A stretch of DNA of 14,368 bases from CAYLZO01 sp964387775 (GCA_964387775.1 CAYLZO010000134.1:1-14368); one strand, 5' to 3'; counted from the stretch's first letter, positions 1 through 7,452 are shown. Numbers and translations: made by a program. The notes: generated by a model not told the origin, from the sequence alone.

Positions 1-375
1 CGCCACGGCCAGACAGCCGGTCAGGGCGACGAGGAGCAGGCCGTGCCACGGGCTCTGCCGGACGTCGCTGCCCCGGATGCCCAAAACCGCGAGGGCCACA
101 AACCCGGCCAGCGCGAGGCCGATCATCAGGCCCGTGCGGTTCAGGGAAAAGGCCGGTCCCATCCGAAAAAAGGTGAGAGGTTCCCAGAAGAGCTCCACGC
201 GCTCCGGAGCGACGTTGCGCAGCGACCACAGCCTCGACAGGGAAAAGACAGCCGCTGCAAAGGCAATCGGCCGCCGCAGCCAGCCGGGCACGAATCGGCG
301 CGAGCCCAGAACGAGCACCGCGCCGATCAGAGGCCAAAGGAATGCTTGCCAGAGAACGGGTACCGAGTCGAGCAT
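1..375 (-). CDS. Proton-conducting antiporter-like membrane subunit, N-terminal part (cut by window edge)
   Basis: An open frame of 125 codons reads leftwards from an ATG at 373-375 and runs off the window, so only the N-terminus is seen. It is strongly hydrophobic, with likely membrane segments near residues 8-24, 35-48, 81-100 and 109-125. A stretch near residues 66-82 (PLTFFRMGPAFSLNRTG) has the layout of the first periplasmic loop in the NuoL/NuoM/NuoN, MrpA/D and HyfB family, where a similar loop precedes the helix that begins with a D/N-x-x-G/S pattern. Those proteins form the proton- or sodium-translocating arm of complex I, Mrp antiporters or membrane hydrogenases. The ribosome-binding site is weak (AGG about 7 bases upstream). 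It is divergent from ftcD and has its own predicted promoter. The family call is an inference from the N-terminus only; another polytopic membrane protein is possible. Confidence 0.5.
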   Translation of the reverse strand, partial: MLDSVPVLWQAFLWPLIGAVLVLGSRRFVPGWLRRPIAFAAAVFSLSRLWSLRNVAPERVELFWEPLTFFRMGPAFSLNRTGLMIGLALAGFVALAVLGIRGSDVRQSPWHGLLLVALTGCLAVA

Positions 376-410
376 TTCGCCTGTAATTCTTTGCCTGCGT
401 TTCAAAGAGT

Positions 411-445
411 TGCCGCCCCCGGTCGTGCCTGACAGGCGGGCGGCA
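411..445 (-). promoter_or_regulatory. Stem-loop in the 5' leader of the minus-strand membrane gene
   Basis: TGCCGCCC at 411-418 is complementary to GGGCGGCA at 438-445 (8 bp), and the interior holds a second short stem, GCCT (427-430) with AGGC (434-437). The element begins just downstream of the predicted minus-strand start point near 447, so it would fold at the 5' end of that mRNA. No T-run follows on either strand, so I do not call it an intrinsic terminator. Role unknown; it may simply stabilise the transcript. Confidence 0.4.
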
Positions 446-453
446 CGGAGGCT

Positions 454-482
454 ATTCTATCACAAAAGGAGGGGCAGAGCAA
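454..482 (-). promoter_or_regulatory. Predicted sigma-70-type promoter of the minus-strand membrane gene
   Basis: On the minus strand TAGAAT (454-459) matches the -10 consensus at 5 of 6 bases and is preceded by TGA, giving an extended -10. A weak -35 (TTGCTC, 477-482) lies 17 bases upstream. The start point would be near 447, leaving a leader of about 70 bases before the ATG at 375. It lies back to back with the ftcD promoter. Confidence 0.5.
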
Positions 483-497
483 GCATCGGCGCGGGCG

Positions 498-526
498 TTG
501 ACAGACCAGGGGGATGGTGCTACAAT
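498..526 (+). promoter_or_regulatory. Sigma-70-type promoter of ftcD
   Basis: TTGACA (498-503) is a perfect -35 box. TACAAT (521-526) matches the -10 at 5 of 6 bases, and the spacer is exactly 17 bases. Transcription would start near 533, giving a leader of about 30 bases to the TTG start at 565. Confidence 0.85.
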
Positions 527-551
527 AACCGGAAGGCATTGAGCGCAGGGC

Positions 552-560
552 AAGGAGGAG
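552..560 (+). promoter_or_regulatory. Ribosome-binding site fixing the TTG start of ftcD
   Basis: AAGGAGGAG is a near-perfect Shine-Dalgarno sequence. Its GGAGG core ends 6 bases before the TTG at 565, which supports that non-ATG start. There is no competing ATG close by. Confidence 0.85.
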
Positions 561-564
561 CAGG

Positions 565-1461
565 TTGAAGCAAATCGTCGAGTGTGTCCCCAATTTCAGC
601 GAAGGCCGCCGCCAGGACGTCATCGACCGCATCGTCGCCGCGATGAAGGACGTGCCCGGGGCCCAGGTTTTGGACGTCCAGGCGGACGTGGATCACAACC
701 GGTCGGTGGTGACCCTCGTCGGCGAGCCGGAGGCCGTGGTGGAAGCGGCCTTTCGGGGCGCGGCTGAGGCCAAGGAATGGATCGACATGGACCACCACCG
801 GGGCGGACACCCCCGCATGGGCGCCACCGACGTGGTGCCCTTTGTCCCGGTCCAGGGGGTGAGCATGGACGATTGCGTGGCCCTGGCCCGCAAGCTCGGC
901 CAGCGCATCGGTGAGGAGCTCGACGTCCCGGTCTATCTGTACGAGGCGGCTGCCACCCGGCCGGAGCGGCAGAACCTGGCCGAGGTGCGGCGGGGCGAAT
1001 TCGAGCTGCTGCGGACCGAGATCGGCGTCGATCCGGAGCGTGCGCCCGATTTTGGGCCGGCCACCATGGGGCCGGCCGGTGCCACGGCGGTTGGCGCCCG
1101 CCCGCCCCTCATCGCTTTCAACGTTTATCTCAATACCGACGATGTGGTCCCGGCCAAGGCCATTGCCCGGGCCATCCGCCATTCGAGTGGTGGCTTGCGC
1201 TACGTCAAGGCGCTGGGCCTGCTCGTCGAAGGCCAGGCCCAGGTCTCGATGAACCTGACCGACTATCGCCGCACGCCGGTCCATCGGGTGCTGGAGCTGA
1301 TCCGCGCCGAGGCGGCTCGATATGGTCTGAGCATTACTTCTACCGAATTCGTGGGCCTTCTCCCCGGACAGGCGCTCGTCGACGCGGCGCAATTCTATCT
1401 GCAACTCAACTCGTTCTCCCCAGACCAAATCCTGGAGAACCGCCTCGATCAGGAGGAATAG
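565..1461 (+). CDS. ftcD: Glutamate formimidoyltransferase (stand-alone)
   Basis: This cytosolic enzyme moves a formimidoyl group between N-formimidoyl-glutamate and tetrahydrofolate, linking histidine breakdown to one-carbon folate metabolism. The 298-residue product starts with the family signature IVECVPNFSEG (residues 4-14). It has the GGHPRMGATDVVPF block at 80-93, in which His82 corresponds to the catalytic histidine of mammalian FTCD. The C-terminal subdomain motif PPLIAFNVYLNT lies near 181-192. The length fits the formiminotransferase domain alone; the cyclodeaminase half found in bifunctional FTCD is absent. The TTG start is chosen because of the strong AAGGAGGAG site and because the family N-terminus begins there. 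The gene is monocistronic in appearance, with its own promoter; no other histidine-utilisation gene is in the window, so its pathway partners are elsewhere. Confidence 0.95.
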   Translation: MKQIVECVPNFSEGRRQDVIDRIVAAMKDVPGAQVLDVQADVDHNRSVVTLVGEPEAVVEAAFRGAAEAKEWIDMDHHRGGHPRMGATDVVPFVPVQGVSMDDCVALARKLGQRIGEELDVPVYLYEAAATRPERQNLAEVRRGEFELLRTEIGVDPERAPDFGPATMGPAGATAVGARPPLIAFNVYLNTDDVVPAKAIARAIRHSSGGLRYVKALGLLVEGQAQVSMNLTDYRRTPVHRVLELIRAEAARYGLSITSTEFVGLLPGQALVDAAQFYLQLNSFSPDQILENRLDQEE

Positions 1462-1515
1462 GCGACCAGGGCGAAATCAAGCCTATCCATCTCGAAGCCT
1501 GGTACTCCTGGGGGA

Positions 1516-1544
1516 TTGTCAGCTTTCAAGATTTGTCGTATCAT
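1516..1544 (+). promoter_or_regulatory. Sigma-70-type promoter of the NYN-kinase operon
   Basis: TTGTCA (1516-1521) and TATCAT (1539-1544) each match their consensus at 5 of 6 bases and are separated by exactly 17 bases. The predicted start near 1551 leaves a leader of about 125 nt before the GTG at 1678. The 9-mer AGAGACGTC (1545-1553) spans the expected start point and recurs at 1623-1631. Confidence 0.7.
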
Positions 1545-1551
1545 AGAGACG

Positions 1552-1620
1552 TCAGCTGCGGCTGAAAAGTAGGCAACGATCTGGGAGGATTTCCCAGATT
1601 CTCGCTATCGTTTGCCACTA
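1552..1620 (+). promoter_or_regulatory. Structured mRNA leader upstream of the NYN ribonuclease gene
   Basis: Two folds occur in the predicted 5' leader. The first is a small hairpin, TCAGC (1552-1556) with GCTGA (1561-1565) around TGCG, right at the predicted 5' end. The second is a longer compound stem: ATCTGGGA (1579-1586) pairs perfectly with TCCCAGAT (1592-1599), enclosed by GGCA/ACG (1572-1578) pairing with CGT and TGCC (1609-1616) apart from one bulged T. No U-run follows, so this is not a canonical terminator or attenuator, and I do not recognise a known riboswitch class. Because the downstream gene encodes a probable RNase, feedback on its own message is a reasonable but untested idea. 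Confidence 0.5.
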
Positions 1621-1677
1621 TCAGAGACGTCGATGCCGATCTCGATTATTTCAAGGGGATAGAGGAGCGTACGAACC

Positions 1678-2157
1678 GTGCCGATCCTGATTGACGGCCA
1701 CAACCTGATCGGCCGAATGTCTTGGCCCTCCCTACGCGATCCAGACGACGAAGAGCAACTCACCCGGCTGCTCCAATCCTTCCAGGCCCGGACCGGCAAA
1801 AAAGTAACCGTGGTGTTCGATCCGGGCGGGGCAATAGCCCTCTCCGAGGTCCGCCGGGAAGGTGGGGTCACGGTGGTCTTTGCTTCGCAGGGCAGTAGCG
1901 CCGACCGTATCATCCTTCAGCGCGTCCGCAAAAGTCAGAATCCGCGCGGCTGGCTGGTCGTGACCTCCGATGGGGAGCTGGCCCGCCAGGTTGAACGGTT
2001 GGGGGCCAGGGTGCAGCCCGCCGATTCCTTTGCCAGGACCCTGATGGAACTCCGCAGCCCCTCGTCCGCACCCGATGACCGGCCCCTCTCGCCCGAAGAG
2101 GTGGAGGCGTGGCTGGCCATCTTCCAAGACCGGGAGTCCGGGGATGCCATGGCTTGA
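1678..2157 (+). CDS. YacP/Rae1-like NYN-domain ribonuclease
   Basis: This 159-residue protein is a single NYN (PIN-like) domain of the YacP type. In Bacillus the family member Rae1 is an endoribonuclease that cuts mRNA in the ribosomal A site. Visible features are ILIDGHNLIG (3-12) with Asp6 and Asn9, VVFDPGG (45-51) with Asp48, SSADRIIL (73-80) with Asp76, and VVTSDGEL (94-101) with Asp98. These are the acidic positions expected to hold Mg2+ in the PIN/NYN fold. The C-terminal 30 residues are charged and helical-looking (PLSPEEVEAWLAIF). The GTG start has GAGGAG ten bases upstream (1662-1667). The stop overlaps the kinase start by 14 bases, so the two are almost certainly cotranscribed and may be translationally coupled. 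The catalytic residues look intact; the substrate is unknown. Confidence 0.85.
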   Translation: MPILIDGHNLIGRMSWPSLRDPDDEEQLTRLLQSFQARTGKKVTVVFDPGGAIALSEVRREGGVTVVFASQGSSADRIILQRVRKSQNPRGWLVVTSDGELARQVERLGARVQPADSFARTLMELRSPSSAPDDRPLSPEEVEAWLAIFQDRESGDAMA

Positions 2158-5100
2158 GATTCTCGACGGTGTGCTCTGGATTGCGGCCCTCGGGGTTACC
2201 CTCTTCCTCGGGCGGATCGTCTATCGCCGCCGGGACCTCCCGGCCCGCCTCTTCCTGGGCATGGTCCTCTCCGTCGTCGTCCTGCAATTGTGTGGTTTGA
2301 CGGAATCCGTCTTCCAGCTCGTCGTCTGGTTGTCGGCCGGCGCGACCGGCCGGCAACTGGCCGGCCTCGTTCAGGTGCTCCAGCCCCTGGATACGGCGGC
2401 CCTCGTCTCCTTTGGTGCCTTTACGCTCCACCTCTTTCTGATCTTTCCCACCAAGAGCCGCGTCGTCCAGGCCTGGCGGTGGAGTCCTCTCCTCTTTTAC
2501 GTGCCGGCGGCGTTCCTGAACGGGATGATCCTCTCTCGTCTTTTTTGGGAACCTGAGCGCTATCGAGCTTTCTGGGGACTGGAGAGATTGGGACTTGGCA
2601 ATAACACCCTTCCCGCGGTTTTTGTCATGCTCGCCCTGTCGCTCTCGGTACTTCGATTGACGATCATCTATTTCTCCCGGTCCAGGCCGTTGGTGCGGCG
2701 CCAGTTGACCTGGCTTTTGTGGGGTTGGCTGGTTGGGGGCGGGCTTGCCATCCTCAGCGACTGCCTGCCCCGGTTGACGGGTTTGCCCTCGCTGGCCAGC
2801 GAGGTGCCCGGCCTGGAGCAACTGCCCTCGCTGATCCTGCTCGGTTCCTTTGCCCTCTCTATCGTGCGGCACCACACCTTCGACGTGGCGGTGGTGGTCA
2901 ACCGTACGGTGGTCTATGTCCTTCTGGTGCTGGCTATCACCCTGCTCTACGGGGTCCTCTCCGTTGTGTTGGGTGGCCTGCTGTTCTCTCTCACCGCAGA
3001 TATGCCCCTCCTCCTGGTCGCACTCACGAGCACGGTCATCGTAGCCCTCATCGCCCTGCCCCTTCGCGACGCCATCCAACGGCTCGTAGACCGTGTCTCG
3101 CTGCGGAGCCGAGTCCGCTATCGCCGTTTGCTCCAGGACTATTCTCGCGTACTGACGATGTTGATCGACCTGCCCCGGCTGCTGCATACCATCGCCGATC
3201 AGATCGAAGAGGCGCTTCAGCCCACGGGACTGGCCATCGTCTTGGCAGAGAATGAGGTACACGTGTCGCGCTCGCAGGTCCGGCCGCCAGGCCAGCCTAC
3301 CCAGAACGGTTATCGCGTGAGGCTTAGCCGGGGCGAGCTGGCCGCCCACGCGTTGTGGCAAGAAGGCGCGTCTTTTTCCCGGGAGCATTGGCTCGTGGGG
3401 GAGTTGGCGGCCCGCCATCGAACCTTCTATCTGCCCTGGCGCATCTACGATCTTTCCTCCGATCTCGGGGAACAGTGGCAATCTCTGGAAGAATCCTCGG
3501 CCCACGTTTTTGTTCCGATGAACCTGCGCGGCGTCCTGGTGGGCTGGCTCGTGCTCGGCCCCCGGCTCTCCGATATCTCGTACACACGCCGGGACCTCGA
3601 GTTCCTGAGTGCCCTGGCCGATCAATCGTGCGTGGCCCTCGAAAATGCGCGGCTCTACGGCGAGATGCACAAACGCGCCACAGAGCTTGCCCTGCTGGCC
3701 ATAGTCTCGTCGGCCATCTCCTCGTCCCTCGACCTGGAGCGTGTGCTGGGGACCATCGTCGAATCGGTGATCCAGGTCGTGGGCGGTGACAAATCGGCGA
3801 TCTTTGAGCTGGATTCCCGGCAGGACGCCATGATCCTGCGCATGTCCAAAGGCCTCTCCGACGACTATGTCCAGGCCCGAAAGAAGGTCTCGCTGGACCA
3901 GAAACTGGCAGGACAGGCCGTTGCCAGCCAACAGCCGCTCATCGTTTCCGACGTTCGGGACGAGCCGGCGCTGGAAGAACTGGTTGACTGGGCTCAGAAA
4001 GAAGGTTATCGGGCCTTCGTGGACGTCCCCCTGGTCGGCCGTGAGGGAGTCCTGGGCATCCTGACGGTCTATTTTCAGGACGTTCATGAACTCTCACCTG
4101 ACGAACTCGAGATCTTGACAACTTTTGCTAACCAGGCGGCCATCGCCATCGAGAATGCACGGCTCTACTTGGCCGTCACCCGCGAGCGGGACCGCGCCCG
4201 GCAGCTCTACCAGAAAACCGACGCGGTCCTGGCCCGTCGCGTCGAAGAACTGACGAGCATCGAGGAGATCAGCCGGCAACTCACCGGCACGCTGGACTTG
4301 GAGCAAGTGCTCCATCTGGTGCTCGAACGGGGGAAACAGGCCACCGAGGCGGATCGGGGCGTGATCTCGCTCTACGATGCGGAACGCCGGGTCCTGCATC
4401 TCCTGGCCCAAGATGGCTACCCGGTGGAACTGGAGCGGTATCGCACCGAGCCCTGGCCCGATAGCCGGGGCATCACCGGGCGGGTGGCGCGCACGGGCAC
4501 GCCGGCCCTGGTGCCTGACGTGCACCAGACCCCCGACTATGTGGAAGGAGCTGCCACCAGCCGGTCGCAGATCAGTGTGCCCATCATCTACGAGGAGCAG
4601 GTGATCGGGATCATCACCCTGGAGAGTGACCGGCTGGCCGCCTTTACCGGCGAGCACCTCCGCTTCGTCGAGGTGTTGGCCGACCACGCGGCCATCGGCA
4701 TTCACAACGCCCAGCTCTTCCAGCAGGTGATGGAGGGCCGGGACCGGCTGCAAGCGGTCCTGAACTCCACCCACGACGCCGTCATCCTGTTCGACCGGCA
4801 AGGGCAGGCCATCCTCATCAACCCCCGCGTCCGCGAGATGTTAGGCCCGGAGGTGGCCCGGCGGCTGCGTCTGACCAACCTCCTCGACGCCGAGGAAATC
4901 GTGCAAAGTGACCTGCTACAAGCCACCGACCTGGACACCACCTACTTGGGCCATTTGATCCGCTACGTCCAGGACCGGCCGGATGAGGTTGTGGATATTG
5001 CCTTTGGCTTCCAAAAGGATCGCCAGAAGCATTACGTGGAGGGCACAGCCTCCCCCGTGTTCAGCGTCACCGGGGCGGTGATGGGGCGGGTCATCGTGCT

Positions 5101-5830
5101 GCGAGACGTCACCCGCCGCCAGGAATTGGAGCAGTTCCGGGAGGACCTGACCAGCATGGTCGTCCACAACTTGCAGGGGCCGCTGGCCGCCCTGATCACC
5201 AGCCTGGAGATCCTGGCTAGCGGCGAGGACGATGACCCCGCCATGGCCGACGAGTTGCTTCGCATTGCCCTGAGCAGTGGGCAAAAGCTCTATGGCCGCA
5301 TCGAGTCCTTGCTCGACATCCGCAAGTTGGAGGGGAAGCAGATGCCCCTGAGCTTGCAGGCGCTGCCGCTGCCCGGCGTTATCGAGATGGTGGTGGACGA
5401 ATTCTCGCCTATGGCCTCTGCCCTGGGCGTGCATCTGGAGGCCGACGTGGCGCTCGACTTGCCGCTGGTTCAGATGGATGACGAGATGATCGGGCGGGTG
5501 CTCAGCAATCTGCTGGACAATGCCCTGAAATACACTGCTGAGGGCGGTCGGATCCGCGTGCGGGCGACGCTGGACAACAGCACCGAGCGGCCTGTTGTGC
5601 GCTGTGCCGTGAGCGACACCGGGATAGGCATCGGGGAGGAACACACCGAGGTCATCTTTGACAAGTTTCGACAGGGCAAGCCCGCGCCCCGGGGTTCGCG
5701 CCAGGGCATGGGCATTGGCCTCTACTTCTGCAAGCTGGGCATCAAGGCCCACGGCGGCGACATCTGGGTGGAAAGCGAAAAAGAGCAGGGCTCCACGTTC
5801 TACTTTACCCTGCCTGTTGCCGAGTCGTAG
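2144..5830 (+). CDS. Membrane sensor histidine kinase with GAF, PAS, HisKA and HATPase domains
   Basis: The 1228-residue product starts at ATG 2144, with GGGAG seven bases upstream; the frame is open further upstream, but that lies inside the NYN gene. Residues about 10-306 hold 8-9 membrane helices, ending in a ComP-like linker (LRDAIQRLVDRVSLRSRVRYRRLLQDYS, about 307-334). Next come a degenerate GAF-like region (about 340-503), a clear GAF (about 517-674), a second clear GAF (about 705-857) and a PAS domain (about 866-990). The HisKA H-box has phospho-acceptor His1008 in VVHNLQGPL, unlike the usual H-D/E-L-R-x-P-L. The HATPase is complete: N-box NLLDNALKY (1122-1130), DTGIGI (1158-1163), FDKF (1172-1175) and GMGIGL (1188-1193). 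It should autophosphorylate at the membrane and pass phosphate to a response regulator, but none is encoded here and there is no receiver domain. It overlaps the NYN gene; glpK follows after 70 bases. The signal sensed is unknown. Confidence 0.92.
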   Translation: MPWLEILDGVLWIAALGVTLFLGRIVYRRRDLPARLFLGMVLSVVVLQLCGLTESVFQLVVWLSAGATGRQLAGLVQVLQPLDTAALVSFGAFTLHLFLIFPTKSRVVQAWRWSPLLFYVPAAFLNGMILSRLFWEPERYRAFWGLERLGLGNNTLPAVFVMLALSLSVLRLTIIYFSRSRPLVRRQLTWLLWGWLVGGGLAILSDCLPRLTGLPSLASEVPGLEQLPSLILLGSFALSIVRHHTFDVAVVVNRTVVYVLLVLAITLLYGVLSVVLGGLLFSLTADMPLLLVALTSTVIVALIALPLRDAIQRLVDRVSLRSRVRYRRLLQDYSRVLTMLIDLPRLLHTIADQIEEALQPTGLAIVLAENEVHVSRSQVRPPGQPTQNGYRVRLSRGELAAHALWQEGASFSREHWLVGELAARHRTFYLPWRIYDLSSDLGEQWQSLEESSAHVFVPMNLRGVLVGWLVLGPRLSDISYTRRDLEFLSALADQSCVALENARLYGEMHKRATELALLAIVSSAISSSLDLERVLGTIVESVIQVVGGDKSAIFELDSRQDAMILRMSKGLSDDYVQARKKVSLDQKLAGQAVASQQPLIVSDVRDEPALEELVDWAQKEGYRAFVDVPLVGREGVLGILTVYFQDVHELSPDELEILTTFANQAAIAIENARLYLAVTRERDRARQLYQKTDAVLARRVEELTSIEEISRQLTGTLDLEQVLHLVLERGKQATEADRGVISLYDAERRVLHLLAQDGYPVELERYRTEPWPDSRGITGRVARTGTPALVPDVHQTPDYVEGAATSRSQISVPIIYEEQVIGIITLESDRLAAFTGEHLRFVEVLADHAAIGIHNAQLFQQVMEGRDRLQAVLNSTHDAVILFDRQGQAILINPRVREMLGPEVARRLRLTNLLDAEEIVQSDLLQATDLDTTYLGHLIRYVQDRPDEVVDIAFGFQKDRQKHYVEGTASPVFSVTGAVMGRVIVLRDVTRRQELEQFREDLTSMVVHNLQGPLAALITSLEILASGEDDDPAMADELLRIALSSGQKLYGRIESLLDIRKLEGKQMPLSLQALPLPGVIEMVVDEFSPMASALGVHLEADVALDLPLVQMDDEMIGRVLSNLLDNALKYTAEGGRIRVRATLDNSTERPVVRCAVSDTGIGIGEEHTEVIFDKFRQGKPAPRGSRQGMGIGLYFCKLGIKAHGGDIWVESEKEQGSTFYFTLPVAES

Positions 5831-5900
5831 GCCCGGCGCCCTGGCTGCCGGCCGTTTGCCTCGAATTCCAAGAGATCACACAAGGAGGGGTTTGACCAAC

Positions 5901-7400
5901 ATGACAGACTACGTCCTGGCCCTGGACCAGGGGACCACCAGCTCGAGGGCCATCGTCTTTGACCACGCCGGTCGCATCGCCAGCGTGGCCCAGGAAGAAT
6001 TCCCGCAGATCTACCCCAAGCCCGGCTGGGTCGAGCACGACCCAGAGGCCATCTGGAATACGCAGATCGATACAGCCCGGCGGGCGCTAACCTCGGCCGG
6101 CATCGAGGCCGGGCAAGTGGCGGCCGTCGGCATCACCAACCAGCGCGAGACGACCCTGGTCTGGGACCGGGACACGGGCGAGCCGCTGCACAACGCCATC
6201 GTCTGGCAGTGCCGCCGCACGGCGGGCAGGTGCGACCAGCTCCGCGCCGGGGGCTGGACGGACCCCGTCCGGGCCAAGACCGGCCTGGTCATCGACGCCT
6301 ATTTTTCGGGCACCAAGCTCGCCTGGCTGCTGGAGGAGGTGCCCGGCCTGCGGGCCAAGGCCGAGCGGGGCCAGGCCCTCTTTGGCACCGTGGACAGCTT
6401 TCTCATCTGGCGGCTCAGCGGCAGGCGCCTGCACGTCACCGACGCCAGCAACGCCTCGCGGACCATGCTGCTCAACATCTGTAACCTCGACTGGGACGAC
6501 GAGATCCTGGCCGAGCTGGACATCCCCCGGGCGATGCTGCCCCAGGTCAAGCCCTGCTCCCACGTCTATGGTTTGACCGAGCCCGGCCTTTTCGGCGCCG
6601 AGGTGCCCATCGCCGGGGCCGCCGGCGACCAGCAGGCCGCCCTCTTTGGCCAGACCTGTTTCGAGCCGGGGCAGGCCAAAAACACCTACGGCACCGGCAG
6701 CTTTCTCCTGCTCAATACCGGCCACCAGCCCGTCGCCTCGGAGCACGGGCTGCTGACGACCGTCGCCTGGCAACTGAAAGAAGGGGGACCCGTCACCTAC
6801 GCCTTGGAGGGGAGCATTTTCATCACCGGCGCCGCCATCCAGTGGCTGCGCGACGGCCTGGGCATCATCACCCACGCGGCCGAGAGCGAGGACTTGGCCC
6901 GCCAGGTGGAGGACACCGGCGGCGTCTACTTTGTGCCGGCGTTCGTGGGGCTCGGCGCGCCCTACTGGGACGCCTACGCCCGGGGCACCATCGTGGGCAT
7001 GACGCGGGGCACCGGCCGGGGCCACCTGGCCCGCGCCGCCCTGGAGTCGATCTGCTACCAGAGCCGCGACGTGCTGGAGGCTATGACGGCCGACTCGGGG
7101 ATCGAGTTGGAAGCGCTGCGAGCCGACGGGGGTGCCTCGGCCAACGACCTGCTAATGCAACTCCAGGCCGACGTGCTCGGCGTGCCGGTGGAACGCCCGG
7201 CCGTCACCGAGACGACGGCCCTGGGGGCCGCCTACCTGGCCGGCCGGGCCGTGGGCTACTGGGCCGACCGGGACGAGATCGCGGCCCAGTGGCGCGTGGA
7301 CGCCGAGTTCCGGCCGGTGATGGCGGCCGAAAAGCGCGACGCCCTCTACGCCGGCTGGCAGCGGGCCGTCGAGCGGGCACGAGGCTGGGCCGAGGAGTGA
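5901..7400 (+). CDS. glpK: Glycerol kinase
   Basis: This is an FGGY-family kinase converting glycerol and ATP to sn-glycerol-3-phosphate in the cytosol, for glycerol use and lipid precursor supply. The 499-residue product is full length for the family. Family landmarks are DQGTTSSR (9-16, phosphate loop), the glycerol-contacting residues Arg82-Glu83 in NQRETT, Trp102, Tyr134 in DAYFSGTK and Asp243-Gln244 in AGDQQAALFG. The C-terminal ATP-side motif is RADGGASANDLLMQLQADVL (407-426). The ATG at 5901 is chosen over an upstream in-frame start inside the kinase gene because AAGGAGGGG lies about 10 bases before it and because glycerol kinases begin this way. No glycerol facilitator or G3P dehydrogenase is adjacent. 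I see no clear promoter in the 70-base gap, so it may be read through from the kinase operon. A hairpin follows the stop. Confidence 0.97.
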   Translation: MTDYVLALDQGTTSSRAIVFDHAGRIASVAQEEFPQIYPKPGWVEHDPEAIWNTQIDTARRALTSAGIEAGQVAAVGITNQRETTLVWDRDTGEPLHNAIVWQCRRTAGRCDQLRAGGWTDPVRAKTGLVIDAYFSGTKLAWLLEEVPGLRAKAERGQALFGTVDSFLIWRLSGRRLHVTDASNASRTMLLNICNLDWDDEILAELDIPRAMLPQVKPCSHVYGLTEPGLFGAEVPIAGAAGDQQAALFGQTCFEPGQAKNTYGTGSFLLLNTGHQPVASEHGLLTTVAWQLKEGGPVTYALEGSIFITGAAIQWLRDGLGIITHAAESEDLARQVEDTGGVYFVPAFVGLGAPYWDAYARGTIVGMTRGTGRGHLARAALESICYQSRDVLEAMTADSGIELEALRADGGASANDLLMQLQADVLGVPVERPAVTETTALGAAYLAGRAVGYWADRDEIAAQWRVDAEFRPVMAAEKRDALYAGWQRAVERARGWAEE

Positions 7401-7409
7401 AGCGCAGGA

Positions 7410-7436
7410 GCCCCGTTCTCCGTCAGAGAACGGGGC
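7410..7436. terminator. Strong hairpin between convergent glpK and ABC-2 permease genes
   Basis: GCCCCGTTCTC (7410-7420) and GAGAACGGGGC (7426-7436) form a perfect 11-bp stem with a CGTCA loop, 10 bases after the glpK stop and 17 bases from the stop of the opposing permease gene. Position and symmetry suit a bidirectional terminator. Neither strand has a U-tract after the stem, so it may work weakly, with a factor, or mainly as a 3'-end stabiliser. Confidence 0.65.
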
Positions 7437-7452
7437 GCCTATCCCTGGAAGT

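Noticed and set aside
43..568. Two overlapping plus-strand frames (129 and 163 codons) at the left end
   Set aside because: Their translations are Arg/Pro/Gln-rich with no motif, and the minus strand over 1-375 gives a coherent multi-helix membrane protein.
520..1428. A 302-codon minus-strand frame opposite ftcD
   Set aside because: It is a codon-phase shadow of ftcD, which has the family signatures, promoter and ribosome-binding site on the plus strand.
1462..1515. Possible terminator after ftcD (ACCAGG at 1465-1470 against CCTGGT at 1498-1503)
   Set aside because: It is only six base pairs around a 27-base loop and has no T-run; too weak to call.
1910..4087. A 725-codon open frame on the minus strand opposite the NYN and kinase genes
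   Set aside because: It is an antisense shadow of GC-rich coding DNA. Its translation is rich in Gln, Arg, Asp and Pro without a fold-like hydrophobic pattern, while the plus strand encodes clear NYN and kinase domains.
5831..5900. Possible separate promoter for glpK
   Set aside because: No convincing -35/-10 pair with 16-18-base spacing was found in the 70-base gap; only the ribosome-binding site is clear.
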